Positions 1-11,598 of a stretch of DNA of 64,000 bases are shown here, in pieces; positions within the stretch are counted from its first letter, which is position 1, and the number at the start of each line of letters is the position of its first letter. Under the pieces are notes generated by a model. That model saw nothing but the letters and a program-made list of their open reading frames with translations, was not told the origin of the DNA and did not search any database. The position numbers and the translations under genes are program-made. Source of the DNA: Culex pipiens pallens (Eukaryota; Arthropoda; Insecta; Diptera; Culicidae); the NCBI RefSeq assembly GCF_016801865.2, contig NC_068939.1:72778100-72842099 (forward strand). Direction: 5' to 3'.

Positions 1-1133
1 ACTATCTCTCTCGAAGGTTCTCACCAGAGCAGGTTTCGATGGGAAGAACTTTAGCCCGAGGGGAAGGAGGACACAAGATAAACACTGACCACTACCACAT
101 CGCTTATGGAACCATAGGGGCTTCGTATCGAAGAAGATCCAGCTATAAAAAGAACAACCAAACTCGCGTGATCAGTTCCCTTTGTGTGGTACGATACACA
201 CATGATACCACGATTGATGGGGATCTTGGTGAAGGGAGTTAATAAGTGGAGAAATTATCGCTCGATAAGAATGACTCATTTTAAGGGGTATTGTTAGGTA
301 GTCCTGTTTACGACTTTGTTCTAAGAAATCTAAATTATCTGATACCAAATAGGTCGTTTCACATAAAAAAAAACTTTTCTTCAAAAAATACCTTTTCAAA
401 TAGACCAAACCATGAACAGAGAACACTAATCACGTGGACACCATTCAGATATTGATTACTGAAGATTAATCTCGTACTCGTTTGGACATCGCCATCTGAA
501 AGGGCTCTGAACATTTGCGCAGCCATTCGATACCTGGGCAAGCTTTTCAAGAGGTTCGACATCTCAATCAGCCCGGTAGAGGTACTCCAGCAAGCGCAAA
601 TTGACTTGAGCCATCTCAATCTGAATAGCAACAACAGCTCAACCTATCATATTTCAGCATGTTTTGTCAAGACTGAGAACAGAATAGTGTTTCAAAGAAC
701 GCTTCACAGTCAATGTTCCTTCAACGATGAGTAAAACTTTATATTTATGGCCGGCAGAGATTGAAAGAGAGAGGTGCAACAACAAAAGGTGATGATAGTC
801 GACGCTCTATATCCAACGGGCTTTTTGTAGTAAAAGTTGATGGAAATGAATCCTGCTTCTCGCTGAAACAACCCTAGCTCACGCTAGAGAGCAGAGCGGT
901 TATTGCAGCACTGTGCTATCACCTTAGGCTGCATTCTATCATAGGAGCACGGTATAAAAAGCTAACTCCCTCTACAGCCCAGCTTTTTTTCGATATATTG
1001 TTCTATTAGTTAGAGCTACTTTCACTCTATGAAAAGTTTTACTTCCTTTGTATTTAATTTATTTTTTTCTTGATGTTTTTTTTTTTGCTGCATTTATCTT
1101 GTTATTTTTTTGTTATTAAATCATAGCATTGAG
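1..1133. other. Unassigned left edge
   Basis: No complete gene is recognised here. On the minus strand, about 515-620 reads like a short decayed exon: a possible acceptor precedes an open stretch containing IEMAQVNLRLLEYLYRAD, which is followed by an in-frame TGA and, about 13 codons further on, a possible CAG/GTATCG donor. Another minus frame over 359-634 is also open for about 90 codons, so the frame is undecided. A TATAAAAA stands at 953-960 with no coding sequence after it. No family is assigned. Confidence 0.25.
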
Positions 1134-1372
1134 TCCAGCCATGCCAGATATACAGATAAATCTGTTTTATACAGATTTTTTTAAATTGATTATACTTAAA
1201 ATTTTCAACAATTTAGTGATTGAATTATGCTTTAATATCATTAAAAAGCTTAAATCAGCTGTTCAAATTTCAAAAATGTTTTGTGTGGTTTCTTATTTGA
1301 CATGATACAGATAAAATACAGATTTATTTTTAAGAAAATACAGATCTCCCATAAAATTATCTGGCATCGTTG
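1134..1372. mobile_element. Short inverted-repeat element (CTGGCAT family), copy 1
   Basis: The ends are inverted copies of a GCCAGATA-type motif, and the sequence is rich in the repeated word ACAGAT/ATCTGT, so much of it can fold on itself. A second copy in the opposite orientation lies at 47271-47489 and shares the outer edges CAACGATG and CTGGCATGGCTGG. Having two copies with the same boundaries identifies it as a non-autonomous mobile element. No target duplication could be fixed and no coding capacity is seen. Confidence 0.6.
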
Positions 1373-4300
1373 ATTGAGCCTATTCTGCAACCTATAATAA
1401 TTATCCTTTCCTTATTTTGTTTTTTTTTTTTTTCATATTTTCCAGTCACCTTTTCAATTTCGAGCGTGTTTTCATATTTTAATTAAATTATGAACTTTCA
1501 AGTTGCAAAATATCGTTTACGCTGAAATAAAAAAAAGTACCAAATTCCTAAATTCTAGGAATGATGCCCCCTTTTCTTGTTAAGTAATCCAAAAAAAAAA
1601 ACCCTATTACTAAATAGTAAAGGAGCCAAAATTCCTAGAATTTAGGAATTTGGTCCTTTTTTTTCATTTCAGTGTAGACATAATCTGGGACATAACAAAA
1701 ATAACTTGCTAAACAATTGTTTTTCAAATATACAAGTCAAATCTCCAAACTACAATTTTCTTTTTTTCTACAAACATTCTTACTCACTTTCTTATTTCTA
1801 AAAAAATGCAAAAAGTTGCATAAAGAAGATTTTTTTAGCACGAATCGTAATATATCCAACGAGGTTTACCGAGTTAGATAAAACCAGTTGCCAACAACAT
1901 TTTTTGCAATTCCGAAAAACGCATTTTGAGCTGAATTTTATGTCAAACATCCATTAAGTAAACTCACCGTTAAAAAAAAATATATATCTTTTCGATATTA
2001 GTGCTGATTTTTTCAGCACCCATTTCAGTGCTGAAAAGTTGAGCTTTTCTGCACTGGTATTGAAAGTTATTTTCAGTAGAGAAAAGGAGGCCGTTTCGTC
2101 GTTTGAGAATGACGGGAAAAGTAAAAAAGTTTCACGACAGAATTGCAAAACATATTTTTAGAAATCTTTCTACAGAACATAAAACACAAAAAGTTGAATA
2201 CTGATTATCCTTTTTTGTATTTTTCATTTTTGCATTTTTAGGTTAGCTTACGAGCTTTACAAAACATTCAAATGTTGAAAAGGGACTCAAAAAACTTAAT
2301 TTATGACTCAAATGTCATTTTTGATACTTTCTGACTAAATGCGATTTTACCAAAAAGAAATTTCCCGGAAACTTTCAACGTCAAATTGTTAGTTTTGATC
2401 TGAACAAAGCATCAATATGCTATCTAAATGCATCATTTGATACAGGTTTTTTTTTTAATATTGTCATTTCTCAGGATAGCCTTCAAAAGGTCGCAAGCAG
2501 TAGCCGTTTTAGATCGGTTTTCTTTTCAAAACCCTCATTTCTCAAAACAACTTTGGTTGTTTGATCTCAATTCCCATACATTATTCCAACTTCAAAATCA
2601 ATAAAACTTCATTTTGTTTTAGAAAATTGGGTAAATTATTACCGGAAAGCAGATAATGGCTATCAAATCGTTTTGAAAATCATTTTCATTTTGAATAATT
2701 AAAAGACGATTTCAAAACATAACAACATTTTAAAATCCTTTTTGCTATGGTTGGGCCTCCCCTATAAAAAAAATGTTTGTTAATTCAAAAAAGAGAGATT
2801 CAAGGATAAGCAAGTTCTTCAGTTCTTACGTGATTTTTTTTAAATTTAATTGTGATAACTTATTTCCATTGGAATCTGAATAAAAATTTGTAGCTGCAGT
2901 CCATACAAAAATGCTATACAAATATTCAAAAACCGGTATCTGGAAAGTAACAAAATGACAGGAATAAATGGGAAGAAATCAAGAAAAAAATGAACATGAT
3001 TTTTTATTTTCACATAAGCACGGAAATGTGCTAACTAACATTTTTTTATGTATTGAATTAGTGAAAATGTCATCTTTTGAGTAATAACACAATATGCTAA
3101 AAAAATGTTTGACAGTGCTGCAACTTTTTAACGTATTTGATGATCAAGCTTAACTAACTGATAAAAACATTTTGTTTTGAAAATATAAAAATGCTCAACA
3201 ATATTGAAAGTTTTCACAACTATTTCTAAATAGGTATCTCAAATACTAATTTTTCTCGACAAAATTTTTATAGCAATTTGTCCTAGATTTTTTAACCTTT
3301 TCAGGCCTGATGGGTCATATATGACCCAAAAATCAAAATTTTCAAATTTAGCCTATAATTTTTTGTATGGTCATCAGAATCATTTTCTCATCATTAATTT
3401 GAAAAATATTTTTTCTAAAAGGGTTAAAAAACATTGATTAAAAAAAATATTTTTGGGAATTCCACCAAATGTTTTACAGAAAAAAAAAATATTTGTAAAC
3501 TAAAATTTAAAAAATTGAAATAAAAGGATGAATTCATTCAGCTGAACATTATATAAATTGAATTCAAAAAAGTCATGTGACTTTAAAATTCAATTCCGAA
3601 ATTTTATTCTTACAATTTATACAGAAATTTGAAGAAAACATTGACAACTGATTTCAAAAATATTTTGAAATTTTCAAAACAATGGCGCTAGAGATAAAAT
3701 TTCATGGGATATTCAACAGAAAAAAAATCGAAGTTTGAGTCTATTACTTCGAAAAGTACATTAAAAATGATTATTATAATTAAACAGAGAAAAAAACATA
3801 TTTGATTCATTTGTTTGTTCATAACTTAGTACAATTCCAACCAAATATATAATATTTTACGGTTAGCCAGTCGAGTTTCTAGCTTTTTCCCGATCTTCAT
3901 CCAGTAGAATCAATTTGGCGACTTTTTAAAGACTACATATTCAATACAAAACAATTTATTTTTACTGTGCCACCCAACTTCAACCGATCTAAAGGTGATG
4001 ATATCAATGCTATGAGAGCTGCTGCAGCAGCAGCAAGTAACAACAACCCAGAACAGAACAACAAAAACAAAAGGGTGGGAAAAAGCTCAGTCGCTCGATA
4101 GCAGCATATGTTTATGGAACACCCTTAAACCTCCCACTTCCCTCTCCCTTTTGATGACGTGTCGCGCCAAGGAAAGCTCCGATTTTACGACGCCCCCCGT
4201 TGAAATAATTAACCAGAATAGAACGTATAATTTTATATTGTGCTCGCGTTTTCCATAAAAACTCATTTACTTTACGAGCGAGAACTTCAAGAACTTCGTC

Positions 4301-4686
4301 GTCGAGGGGAAAAACTTTTTTCCCAGAAGATGATCGAGCACCTTGCGCAGATTATCATAATTGGATTCGTTCTACGGCAAGCGAGTGTGATTTACCGTTT
4401 CCCGAACCAGAAGGAAAAGCGCTTTTCGATGAGCTTGGCACTCATTAGGGCGGCGACGAGAACTTTTCATATGTGGTGTTGAAACTTCAAAGAACATTCA
4501 CACACATACGCTCTTTGCCAGGACCTAATAATCGTTGGCGTAAAATTTTACAACCTTCCATAAACCGGGGTGCAAAAAAATGAGGACCACTTTTCCGGCA
4601 TAATTCAGTCAATGGTGCCCGCGGAGAATTCAAACTGTGTGAATTTCATAGAAATTGAGGACAAAATTCTTTAACACTATGCTATT
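1373..4686. other. AT-rich non-coding stretch
   Basis: No gene is seen. About 1830-2160 is a single-arm, decayed relative of the palindromic element at 34537-35357, sharing the phrases TTTTTTCAGCAC, ATCCAACGAGGTTTACCGAG and TTTTGCAATTCCG. About 3313-3332 is a small palindrome (GGGTCATATATGACCC). A CAG/CAA-rich run lies near 4018-4060. An open frame at 4240-4482 (+) resembles no known protein and is not called. Confidence 0.5.
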
Positions 4687-5102
4687 TGAGTTTTTAGCTT
4701 TTAGTTTTTAGTTTTTAGTTTTTAGTTTTTAGTTTTTAGTTTTTAGTTTTAAGTTTTTAGTTTTTAGTTTTTAGTTTTTAGTTTTTAGTTTTTAGTTTTT
4801 AGTTTTTAGTTTTTAGTTTTTAGTTTTTAGTTTTTAGTTTTTAGTTTTTAGTTTTTAGTTTTTAGTTTTTAGTTTTTAGTTTTTAGTTTTTAGTTTTTAG
4901 TTTTTAGTTTTTAGTTTTTAGTTTTTAGTTTTTAGTTTTTAGTTTTTAGTTTGTAGTTTTTAGTTTTTAGTTTTAAGTTTTTAGTTTTTAGTTTTTAGTT
5001 TTTAGTTTTTAGTTTTTAGTTTTTAGTTTTTAGTTTTTAGTTTTTAGTTTTTAGTTTTTAGTTTTTAGTTTTTAGTTTTTAGTTTTTAGTTTTTAGTTTT
5101 CA
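4687..5102. repeat. Heptamer tandem array (TTTTTAG)n
   Basis: About 58 almost perfect head-to-tail copies of the 7-bp unit TTTTTAG run for roughly 410 bp. There are only a few single-base variants, for example TTTTAAG and TTTGTAG units near 4748, 4952 and 4973. The edges are sharp and the array contains no coding sequence. High homogeneity points to recent slippage or unit-level homogenisation. Confidence 0.95.
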
Positions 5103-6165
5103 GTTGAGATTTATGACCATTTCCAACTGAAAAATTCCCCACTATCCACAATTGGCAGCCTCGGTCGTCGTCGTCGCCGTGTCGTCACCCGAACACGTGA
5201 CATCCCCCTGGCCATGCGATCTGAATACCAAAGTCAGCCAGAGCAGAGCAGCTAAAATACTGCAGCGAGAGAACGATAGCATATGCTTGGGCCTGATGAA
5301 AATAAGGAAGAATCAGTCGCCCCAGAAAAACTTGACATCGCAGCGCGCGCAGTCACGTATGAAAAAGTACTAAAATTCATAATATCTCTGATTGAGGTGG
5401 GGAAGGTCCTTCCGCAAACATTGGCGTACGGTGACAAAATTTGGCATGGTATGAGAGTCCTTCTCGGAAGTCATCTTGGTCATTTTTGGGTTGGGTGTTT
5501 TGCCAGAAAAACCGATTAGCAGAAACCCGTTATCAGCGGGACCATGAGCTTCGTGGAAAGCTTATTCTGAAACGTTATTTCGTAATATTCAATTAAGATT
5601 TTCTGCCGATAAGCGGCCACGTTGACAAGAAAAGTAAATGTTTGAGTTGAGTAAGTTCTGAAAATTTTAAGTTATCAAATCGAAATATGTCATTTCTTCA
5701 AAGAATCAAATAACATATTTAAAAATGAAAATGCTTTCACATCCGAAGACGACGATAATTAATCCTCTCAACGTCTAATGCACCACCTTCATCTCTGAGA
5801 GCTCGTCGTTCCAGGCTTCAATTTCACTTCCCCAAATACATTAATACATTACGTATTCATGAGTGTTCCACCGAAGCTAAACCATCATCCAATGACGTTA
5901 TCATACCCCGAGTTCATTATACCAAAAAAAAGGAGATCAAATTCAAGACGACAGCTTCCGCACATTTCCGCTTGGTTGATCCTTAAATTCTAAGAATTTC
6001 CGAAAAGTCGAAAAAGGAGCCCTACTTGCACGATGACAACGAAATTACTCTTTTAATGTCAACTGTCAAAGCAGTAAGCTAATCCACCTTAGAAAAAAAC
6101 GCAATAATTTAATATTTTATTTCGATGTCACTTCTTCCCAACTTCCTCCTTGTTCTCTTTGGAAT
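5103..6165. other. Unique non-coding stretch
   Basis: A moderately GC-rich patch at 5150-5520 is followed by AT-rich DNA. Overlapping small open frames occur on both strands at 5152-5519, but none resembles a known protein or has splice signals that join to a neighbour. No repeat family is recognised. Confidence 0.4.
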
Positions 6166-7643
6166 CCCGGGCAGACGGTAATAACAAAATCAATAATATT
6201 TCAATAACAAATCCTGTTAAAATAACAAAAAGTGTTATTATTTTATCCTGAAGTTCAACATAAAGAAGAACAAATAATAACAGTTTCTGATAAAATAACA
6301 AAATTTGGTATTGAAGTGATACTATATTGAAAATGTTTAATAACACGCTAATAAGAGGAAATGTTATACATTTCAAAAAATCTCCTAATAACAAAATTTG
6401 TTATTCGTTCGGTATGTATACTGACTTAGGAATAAAATTACCATAAATCGCACAAATGGAAAAGTTTCTAAGTGTCCATAACACAATCTGTTATTATTTT
6501 TTCTTTTGTTAAATATGTTTAGATCTTTGGGATATTTTTTTCTAATTTCGTCGGGGTTATTATCTTGGCCATGAAATGGGGTCCTAAAGCTAAAATTATT
6601 TTAAAAAGTTGAAATTTTGGAAGCTGATTTTTTTAATTATTTGATATACTCCCTAAGGGACTTTGCTAAAATTGGCTAGAACTGTGGGATAATTATGACC
6701 AATTTCGTCGGGGTCATTATTTTGGCCATGAAATGGGGTCCTTAAGCTAAAATTATTCTAAAAAGTTGAAATTTTGAAAGTTGATTTTTTTTTTTTATTA
6801 TTTGATATACTAAATTTTTTTAATTATTTGATGTACCCCCCCTAAGGGATTTTACTAAAATTGGCTAGAACTATGAAATAATTTTGACCAATTTCATCGG
6901 GGTCATTTATTTCACCATGAAATGGGGTTTCAAGCTAAAATTAATCCAATAAAATTAACTTATTATTATTTTTTTTTTTAAATTTTGTTATATTCCCTAA
7001 CGGAATTGATTTATTTATTGAGAATTTTTGAAGTGTGAATAACAAAAACTGTTATTATTTTCACAGAGCCAGGAAGTGGAGCTGACGTTAAAGTTCGAGC
7101 TGGAGTGAGACCTCGGAGACTGCATCGGATTCAGCAAATTTTCAGCAACTTTTACTTGGAGTCGGAGTCTCTGAAGTCGGGTATTTTTGGAGAGCTGAAG
7201 TCGTCGTTGACGTCATATCCTGCATCCAGAGTCGGAGTTGTCTTCAAGTATGGATTCAAAGTCGCTTGGAGGTACCCGACTCTGCAGCCCTGACTAATAC
7301 AGAAGAGTTATGGCAACTGCAGGTTTATTTGCAAATTACAAATAAACCAAAACAATAACTTTTTTTGTTATGGAGACATACCAGTTCAATAACATTTTTT
7401 GTTATTATGCTGCTCCACCTCTCCGCACAAAATAACAAATCTTGTTATTCCTTCATGATTCCTTCTGTGTTATTGGTTTGTTATTGCAATAACAACATAA
7501 TAACAGTTTAAGTTATTCTTCGAACAAATCTTTGTTATTGATTTTTGTTATTTTAACAACTAATCCGATCATCCCAATAACATATTTCGATCTTCTCACA
7601 ATATCAAAAACTGACCTTCCCAAGTTATTTCCGTCTGCTCGGG
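6166..7643. mobile_element. Inverted-repeat element with CCCGGGCAGACGG ends
   Basis: The left end CCCGGGCAGACGGTAATAAC matches the inverse of the right end GTTATTTCCGTCTGCTCGGG. Both halves are full of the words AATAACA and TGTTATT, so the element folds extensively. The interior (6545-6960) carries three direct repeats, and about 7068-7290 looks like a separate insert ending in GACTCTGCAGCCCTGA. No transposase frame is present. The target duplication is unclear, so no superfamily is assigned. Confidence 0.65.
6545..6960. repeat. Three direct repeats of about 160-190 bp
   Basis: The phrase AATTTCGTCGGGGT(T/C)ATTAT followed by a conserved ATGAAATGGGGTC starts copies near 6545 and 6703, and a more diverged copy (AATTTCATCGGGGTCATTTA) starts near 6891. 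Spacing is 158 and 188 bp. Each copy carries the sequence CTAAAATTGGCTAGAACT. The repeats lie wholly inside the element at 6166-7643. Confidence 0.8.
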
Positions 7644-9121
7644 ATGAGAAAAACCCTCGCTCAGCAGACTTGGAAATGCCTATTTTTAACATTACATTTT
7701 ACATTCGAGAGACACTTCCCTTTTCCGGTTGGTTTCCGGGGTGGGACAACTGACTCCCGTTAGCCAACAGCGCAATGGTTACAGACGGCTGATCCAGGGA
7801 GCTCTTGCGAGACAAATATAGAGGAAGACTCAGCTTAGTGGTCGGTTTTCTCGTTACAATCAGATGTATAAGTTTCACTTGAGTTAGTCTTCAACGGATT
7901 CGATTCCAAGGTGTCATCCAAATCCAAATTTTCAAGAAACTTTACCGTCCACCAAAAACCGTCCAAGTCCAAGCAAAAATGACTTGCGTCCACAGTGGAG
8001 AATTTCCCTCATCCTCTTGAAAAAGTCGAGCATCAACACTTCCTGTTTTCCAAATCCTTATCCCCTGATGTTCGGTGTAAAACGGTGACCATGGTGTTAA
8101 GCCCAGAATTTGATTCAAAGTAGGTCTTTGCTTTCAAATAGCCTTTGCGTCTTTTTCAAAATTTACTCGATAAAAAATAGAAGGAATATTATTCTTCACA
8201 AAACCCGAAAATTGATTCCATTTGTTTATTTTTATCTTTGTTTTTTTAGGCCATTTTGCAACACTGGTTCGACTATACAAGTCTACATACAATTTTGGCA
8301 GCTGTCCATACAAAAATTGTAGGTATTCTTTAGAAACACGCAATTTTTTTTCTAGATTTTAAATTTTGTATTTTTAATAAAATTTAGCCTATGTCACCCC
8401 TTTGTCAAAAGAAGCCATTTTGCATCATTGATTTTTCCATACAAGTTTCCATACTATTTTGTGGGCTAGTCATACAAAATGGGCATGTAAATCTGTATAT
8501 TGCGGAAGGATTTCTGATGGATTTGCTGTCTTCGGCTTAGTTATAGGTTATGATTATGATTAAAAAAAAAACAAACACACGGAAAAGAAAGTGCGGTTTT
8601 AATTTTACTTTCTATTACTAAAAGTTGAACTCCCAAAATACGTATTGATTTTTTTTTTATATTTTAGGGGCATTTTTTGGCTCTAAAGTTGAAGACGGTT
8701 TAAACTTTAGTACCGGAGACATGATTTTTTTAATACTGTTTTTGGAATAAATTGAAAATATTGTCAAATTAAATTTCAAAAAAGTTGTACTTTTCAGCAC
8801 TGAAATGGATGCTGAAAAGATGAACCTTTTAGCACTAGTGTCGAAAAGTAACATTTTTCATTTTTTTTTTGTTTTGGTCGATGAATTTACTTAGCACATG
8901 GATATTTGGTACAAAATTCCATTCAAAAAGCGTTTTTCGGAATTGCAAAAAAAAAATGTTGTAAGAAACTCGTTGCAAAACTTGATTTTTTCAGCACTCG
9001 TTGTAATTATAGAACTCGGTACTACTTTACACACTTTGATAAAGTGCAAGTTATAGGCATTTTAAGGTGAATATTTTCAAGAAAGTTCAGTTATTTACAA
9101 TTCAAAAAAATACTTTATTAA
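7644..9121. other. Non-coding stretch with repeat fragments
   Basis: No gene is seen. About 8380-8620 is a dispersed repeat also present near 63440-63700: both read CATACAAGT(T/C)TCCATAC and GATTT(G)GTGTCTTCG-like phrases in the same order. About 8690-9020 is a decayed arm of the 34537-35357 palindrome family, with GATGCTGAAAAG and TTTTTCAGCACTCG. A 70-codon frame at 8110-8322 is not convincing. Confidence 0.5.
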
Positions 9122-9736
9122 CCCTCTACAACCCAACCCCGCCTTTAGACGGGCTTCGATTTAAAAATCGCCAAAAATCAATTTTTCAACCAATTTTTGA
9201 TCTATAACAACATTGGAAAGAAGTACTCCTCAAATTTTAGAAAACTTATGGGTTGGATGTTTGACTTGTTTTATGAGATTTTGCCAATGTTTTTAAAAAT
9301 GTCACTTTTTTAGGGGTCAACTTTTGGCTGTGTTTTTTACTAACATTTCCTATATTTTAAGTAAAAAGAAGTATGCAGTAATTTTTCTAATGTCCCAGAC
9401 AATGCCTTTACGCATTTTTTTACAATTTAAATAATAATGGTGCCATTTTATAGCAGAAAATGTGAAAAACAAGCAAAAAACTGAAAAAGTGACTGTAAAA
9501 ACATGAAAAATTCGATAGGCAAAATATAATGATAGGAGGTGGTGGAATAGGCCAAATACTACCAAAAACAAAGATAAAACAAACAAGATAAATGCAAATT
9601 AAAAAACTAAAAATGAAACAAGAAAAACAAAAAACAAGACAAGTAAAGTTTTTCGTAGAACAAACGTTGCTAAAAATGACCTCCTAAACACGAGAAAAAT
9701 AAAAAAAATCGAAAAAAAAATTTGGGCAATAGAAGG
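9122..9736. mobile_element. piggyBac-like MITE with TTAA target sites
   Basis: TTAA at 9118-9121 and TTAA at 9737-9740 flank inverted ends CCCTCTACAACCCAA and TTGGGCAATAGAAGG. TTAA duplication with CCC-starting ends is the signature of the piggyBac superfamily. The 615-bp interior has no transposase, so the element is non-autonomous. Diverged relatives lie at about 13310-13930 in the same orientation and, inverted, at about 32910-33370 and 44310-44545. Confidence 0.7.
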
Positions 9737-9763
9737 TTAAAAATAGCTCCCTTAAAAAGTACA

Positions 9764-9873
9764 GGGTGATGACTGGTTCCTACTTTTCATCTGTGGTCCA
9801 CGGAGCAATGTTTTGGGGTCCTGGTCAATAACGAAGTAGCAGCTACGGGTAGACACCAATGCTATGCTATGCT
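9764..9873 (+). mobile_element. Truncated retroposon with (ATGCT)n tail
   Basis: A 110-bp insert ends in repeated ATGCT units and is flanked by a near-perfect direct repeat of about 22 bp (9742-9763 and 9874-9896). A simple-repeat tail plus a long target duplication shows insertion by target-primed reverse transcription. Only the 3' end of the parent non-LTR element is present; the parent is not identified. Confidence 0.75.
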
Positions 9874-9896
9874 AATAGCTTCCCTTAAAAAATACA

Positions 9897-11093
9897 TTGT
9901 TGATCGAATTGGTCGTTGCAGAGTTTTTTTTTTAATAAATCTTAATTTTCACACTATTTTAAATTTAAAAAATCCAACTCATGTAAAGTTTTCTGCTCTT
10001 AGCTATAAAAAATAATTTTGAGGATTAAAAATATGACCCAACATTTTAAAATGTTCAAAATAAGAGATAGTCCTCCAAAAAGATTACTTATCTTAAATTT
10101 TGCTAAGAGATGTAAAATAAAGTTAAATTAAAATAAAAAAAAATCGTTCTAAGTGAAAAAAATACCGCTCTAAGTTATTGCAGATTCGAAAAGTTCACTG
10201 GATTTTTGGCAGTTTAGTAACGGGAAATGGCATCGATTTTTAATTTTTTTCAAACTTTTTTTTCATGAAAATACGTTTTTTTCTTTATTTGGAGTCGGAC
10301 GTCTAATTTTACATATTAGGTCTTTATCACAAATTATCAAATTTATCTCTTTACAGTTTCCAACTAGAAATCATTGAAAAACATGTCTTAAAAATCGGAA
10401 AAATTAAAGGGGTCATGGTCATACCGCCCCACCGTCATGAGATGTCGAAAAATTGACCCTGAATTCGTGATCAGTGACCAACACTATCCCATTAAAGCAT
10501 AGTTTCACGGAAATCGAAGAGGGGTCGGGGCAACTTTTATCCGATTTCGTGTGAGTTGGCCTAGAACGACACACCTTAACAAAAATTTAAATCATTTTTA
10601 AAAGTCAAATTAAGTGCACCTAATGTTGTTTCGATCATTTGCATACATTTCAGATATAAATAAGTTTATTTTAGATTTTTGTTAGCTCATTTGAAACAAA
10701 ACATTTTTTTGGCTATTTTGAAATGTTAAGGTTGATTTTAAAACAGAAGTTTTATCTATTAATATTGAAAATCAGACCGTTAGTTGCAAGATATCGTCAA
10801 CTAAAAAAATAAGGCTTATTGAAAAACTTTTTAAAAATACATTTTTCTCAATTAAAATGAAAATTGTAGAAAATTTTCGCAACTGTTGACGAAAATATTT
10901 TCAGAAATAGGCAACATGGACACTTTTTATAAAAACAATCTAATTTTTTTTTTCAATGAACCTGAAACTACAAATGGCTATAAATTGAAAATTAAAGTTC
11001 TTTTCGATTTCAAATGTGATTTTGCTTTCGAATGTATTTTTGAAAATCTCATCCCAGGATTAAGATTAACGAATATTTACATACAATTATTGA
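9897..11093. repeat. AT-rich stretch containing a dispersed repeat
   Basis: About 10200-10560 matches about 27435-27785: both contain GTCTAATTTTACAT, ATTCGTGATCAG, GGTCGGGGCAACTTTT and TTTCGTGTGAGTTGG in the same order and spacing. The shared length is about 350 bp with substantial divergence. No inverted ends or coding frame were found. The remainder of the stretch shows nothing recognisable. Confidence 0.6.
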
Positions 11094-11101
11094 ATGGACA
11101 G

Positions 11102-11590
11102 TAGGGTGCCCAGAATATGGGACTTTTTTTTCAAAACCTCGCTCCACAAGCTGATTATTATTGTTATTTAGATATTTTAGGACTCAGGGTCAAATATGAG
11201 CAAAATCGGTCTACATTTACCCATTGATACTCGAGGGTGAAGATTGTATGGGAAAAATCGGAAAAATGTATGAAAACCCCAATTTTCTTACGGTTTTGTC
11301 TGCAGAGCGCGCTACTTTATCCAAATATTCTCAAAAGTAAGATTCTTATTGGAATTTTTATGTTCTACAACTTTGTAGAACATGCCAAAGCTGTACAACT
11401 CGATCCTGAAAAGTTATTAGCGATTAAAAAAAGTCATTTTTGCATGAAAAACATTTTTTTCAATTTTAGGCTCGATTATCAATGGGTTAATCTTAACCAA
11501 TTTCGCTCAAAATTTACAAAGATGCTTAAAATAACCCAATAAACCGTTTTCCGTTCGTGGCGCAGGGGTTCATTTTTTCTGGGCACCCTA
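11102..11590. mobile_element. TAGGGTG-ended MITE with 8-bp target duplication
   Basis: The ends are exact inverted copies, TAGGGTGCCCAGAA and TTCTGGGCACCCTA. The perfect direct repeat ATGGACAG flanks them at 11094-11101 and 11591-11598. An 8-bp duplication fits hAT or P superfamily transposition. The 489-bp element has an open frame of about 100 codons (11237-11542) with no recognised domain, so it is treated as non-autonomous. Its TAGGGTG terminus is shared with the foldback at 24788-30160. Confidence 0.85.
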
Positions 11591-11598
11591 ATGGACAG

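Noticed and set aside
953..960. TATAAAAA as a promoter
   Set aside because: No coding sequence or initiator context follows; such words are frequent in AT-rich DNA.
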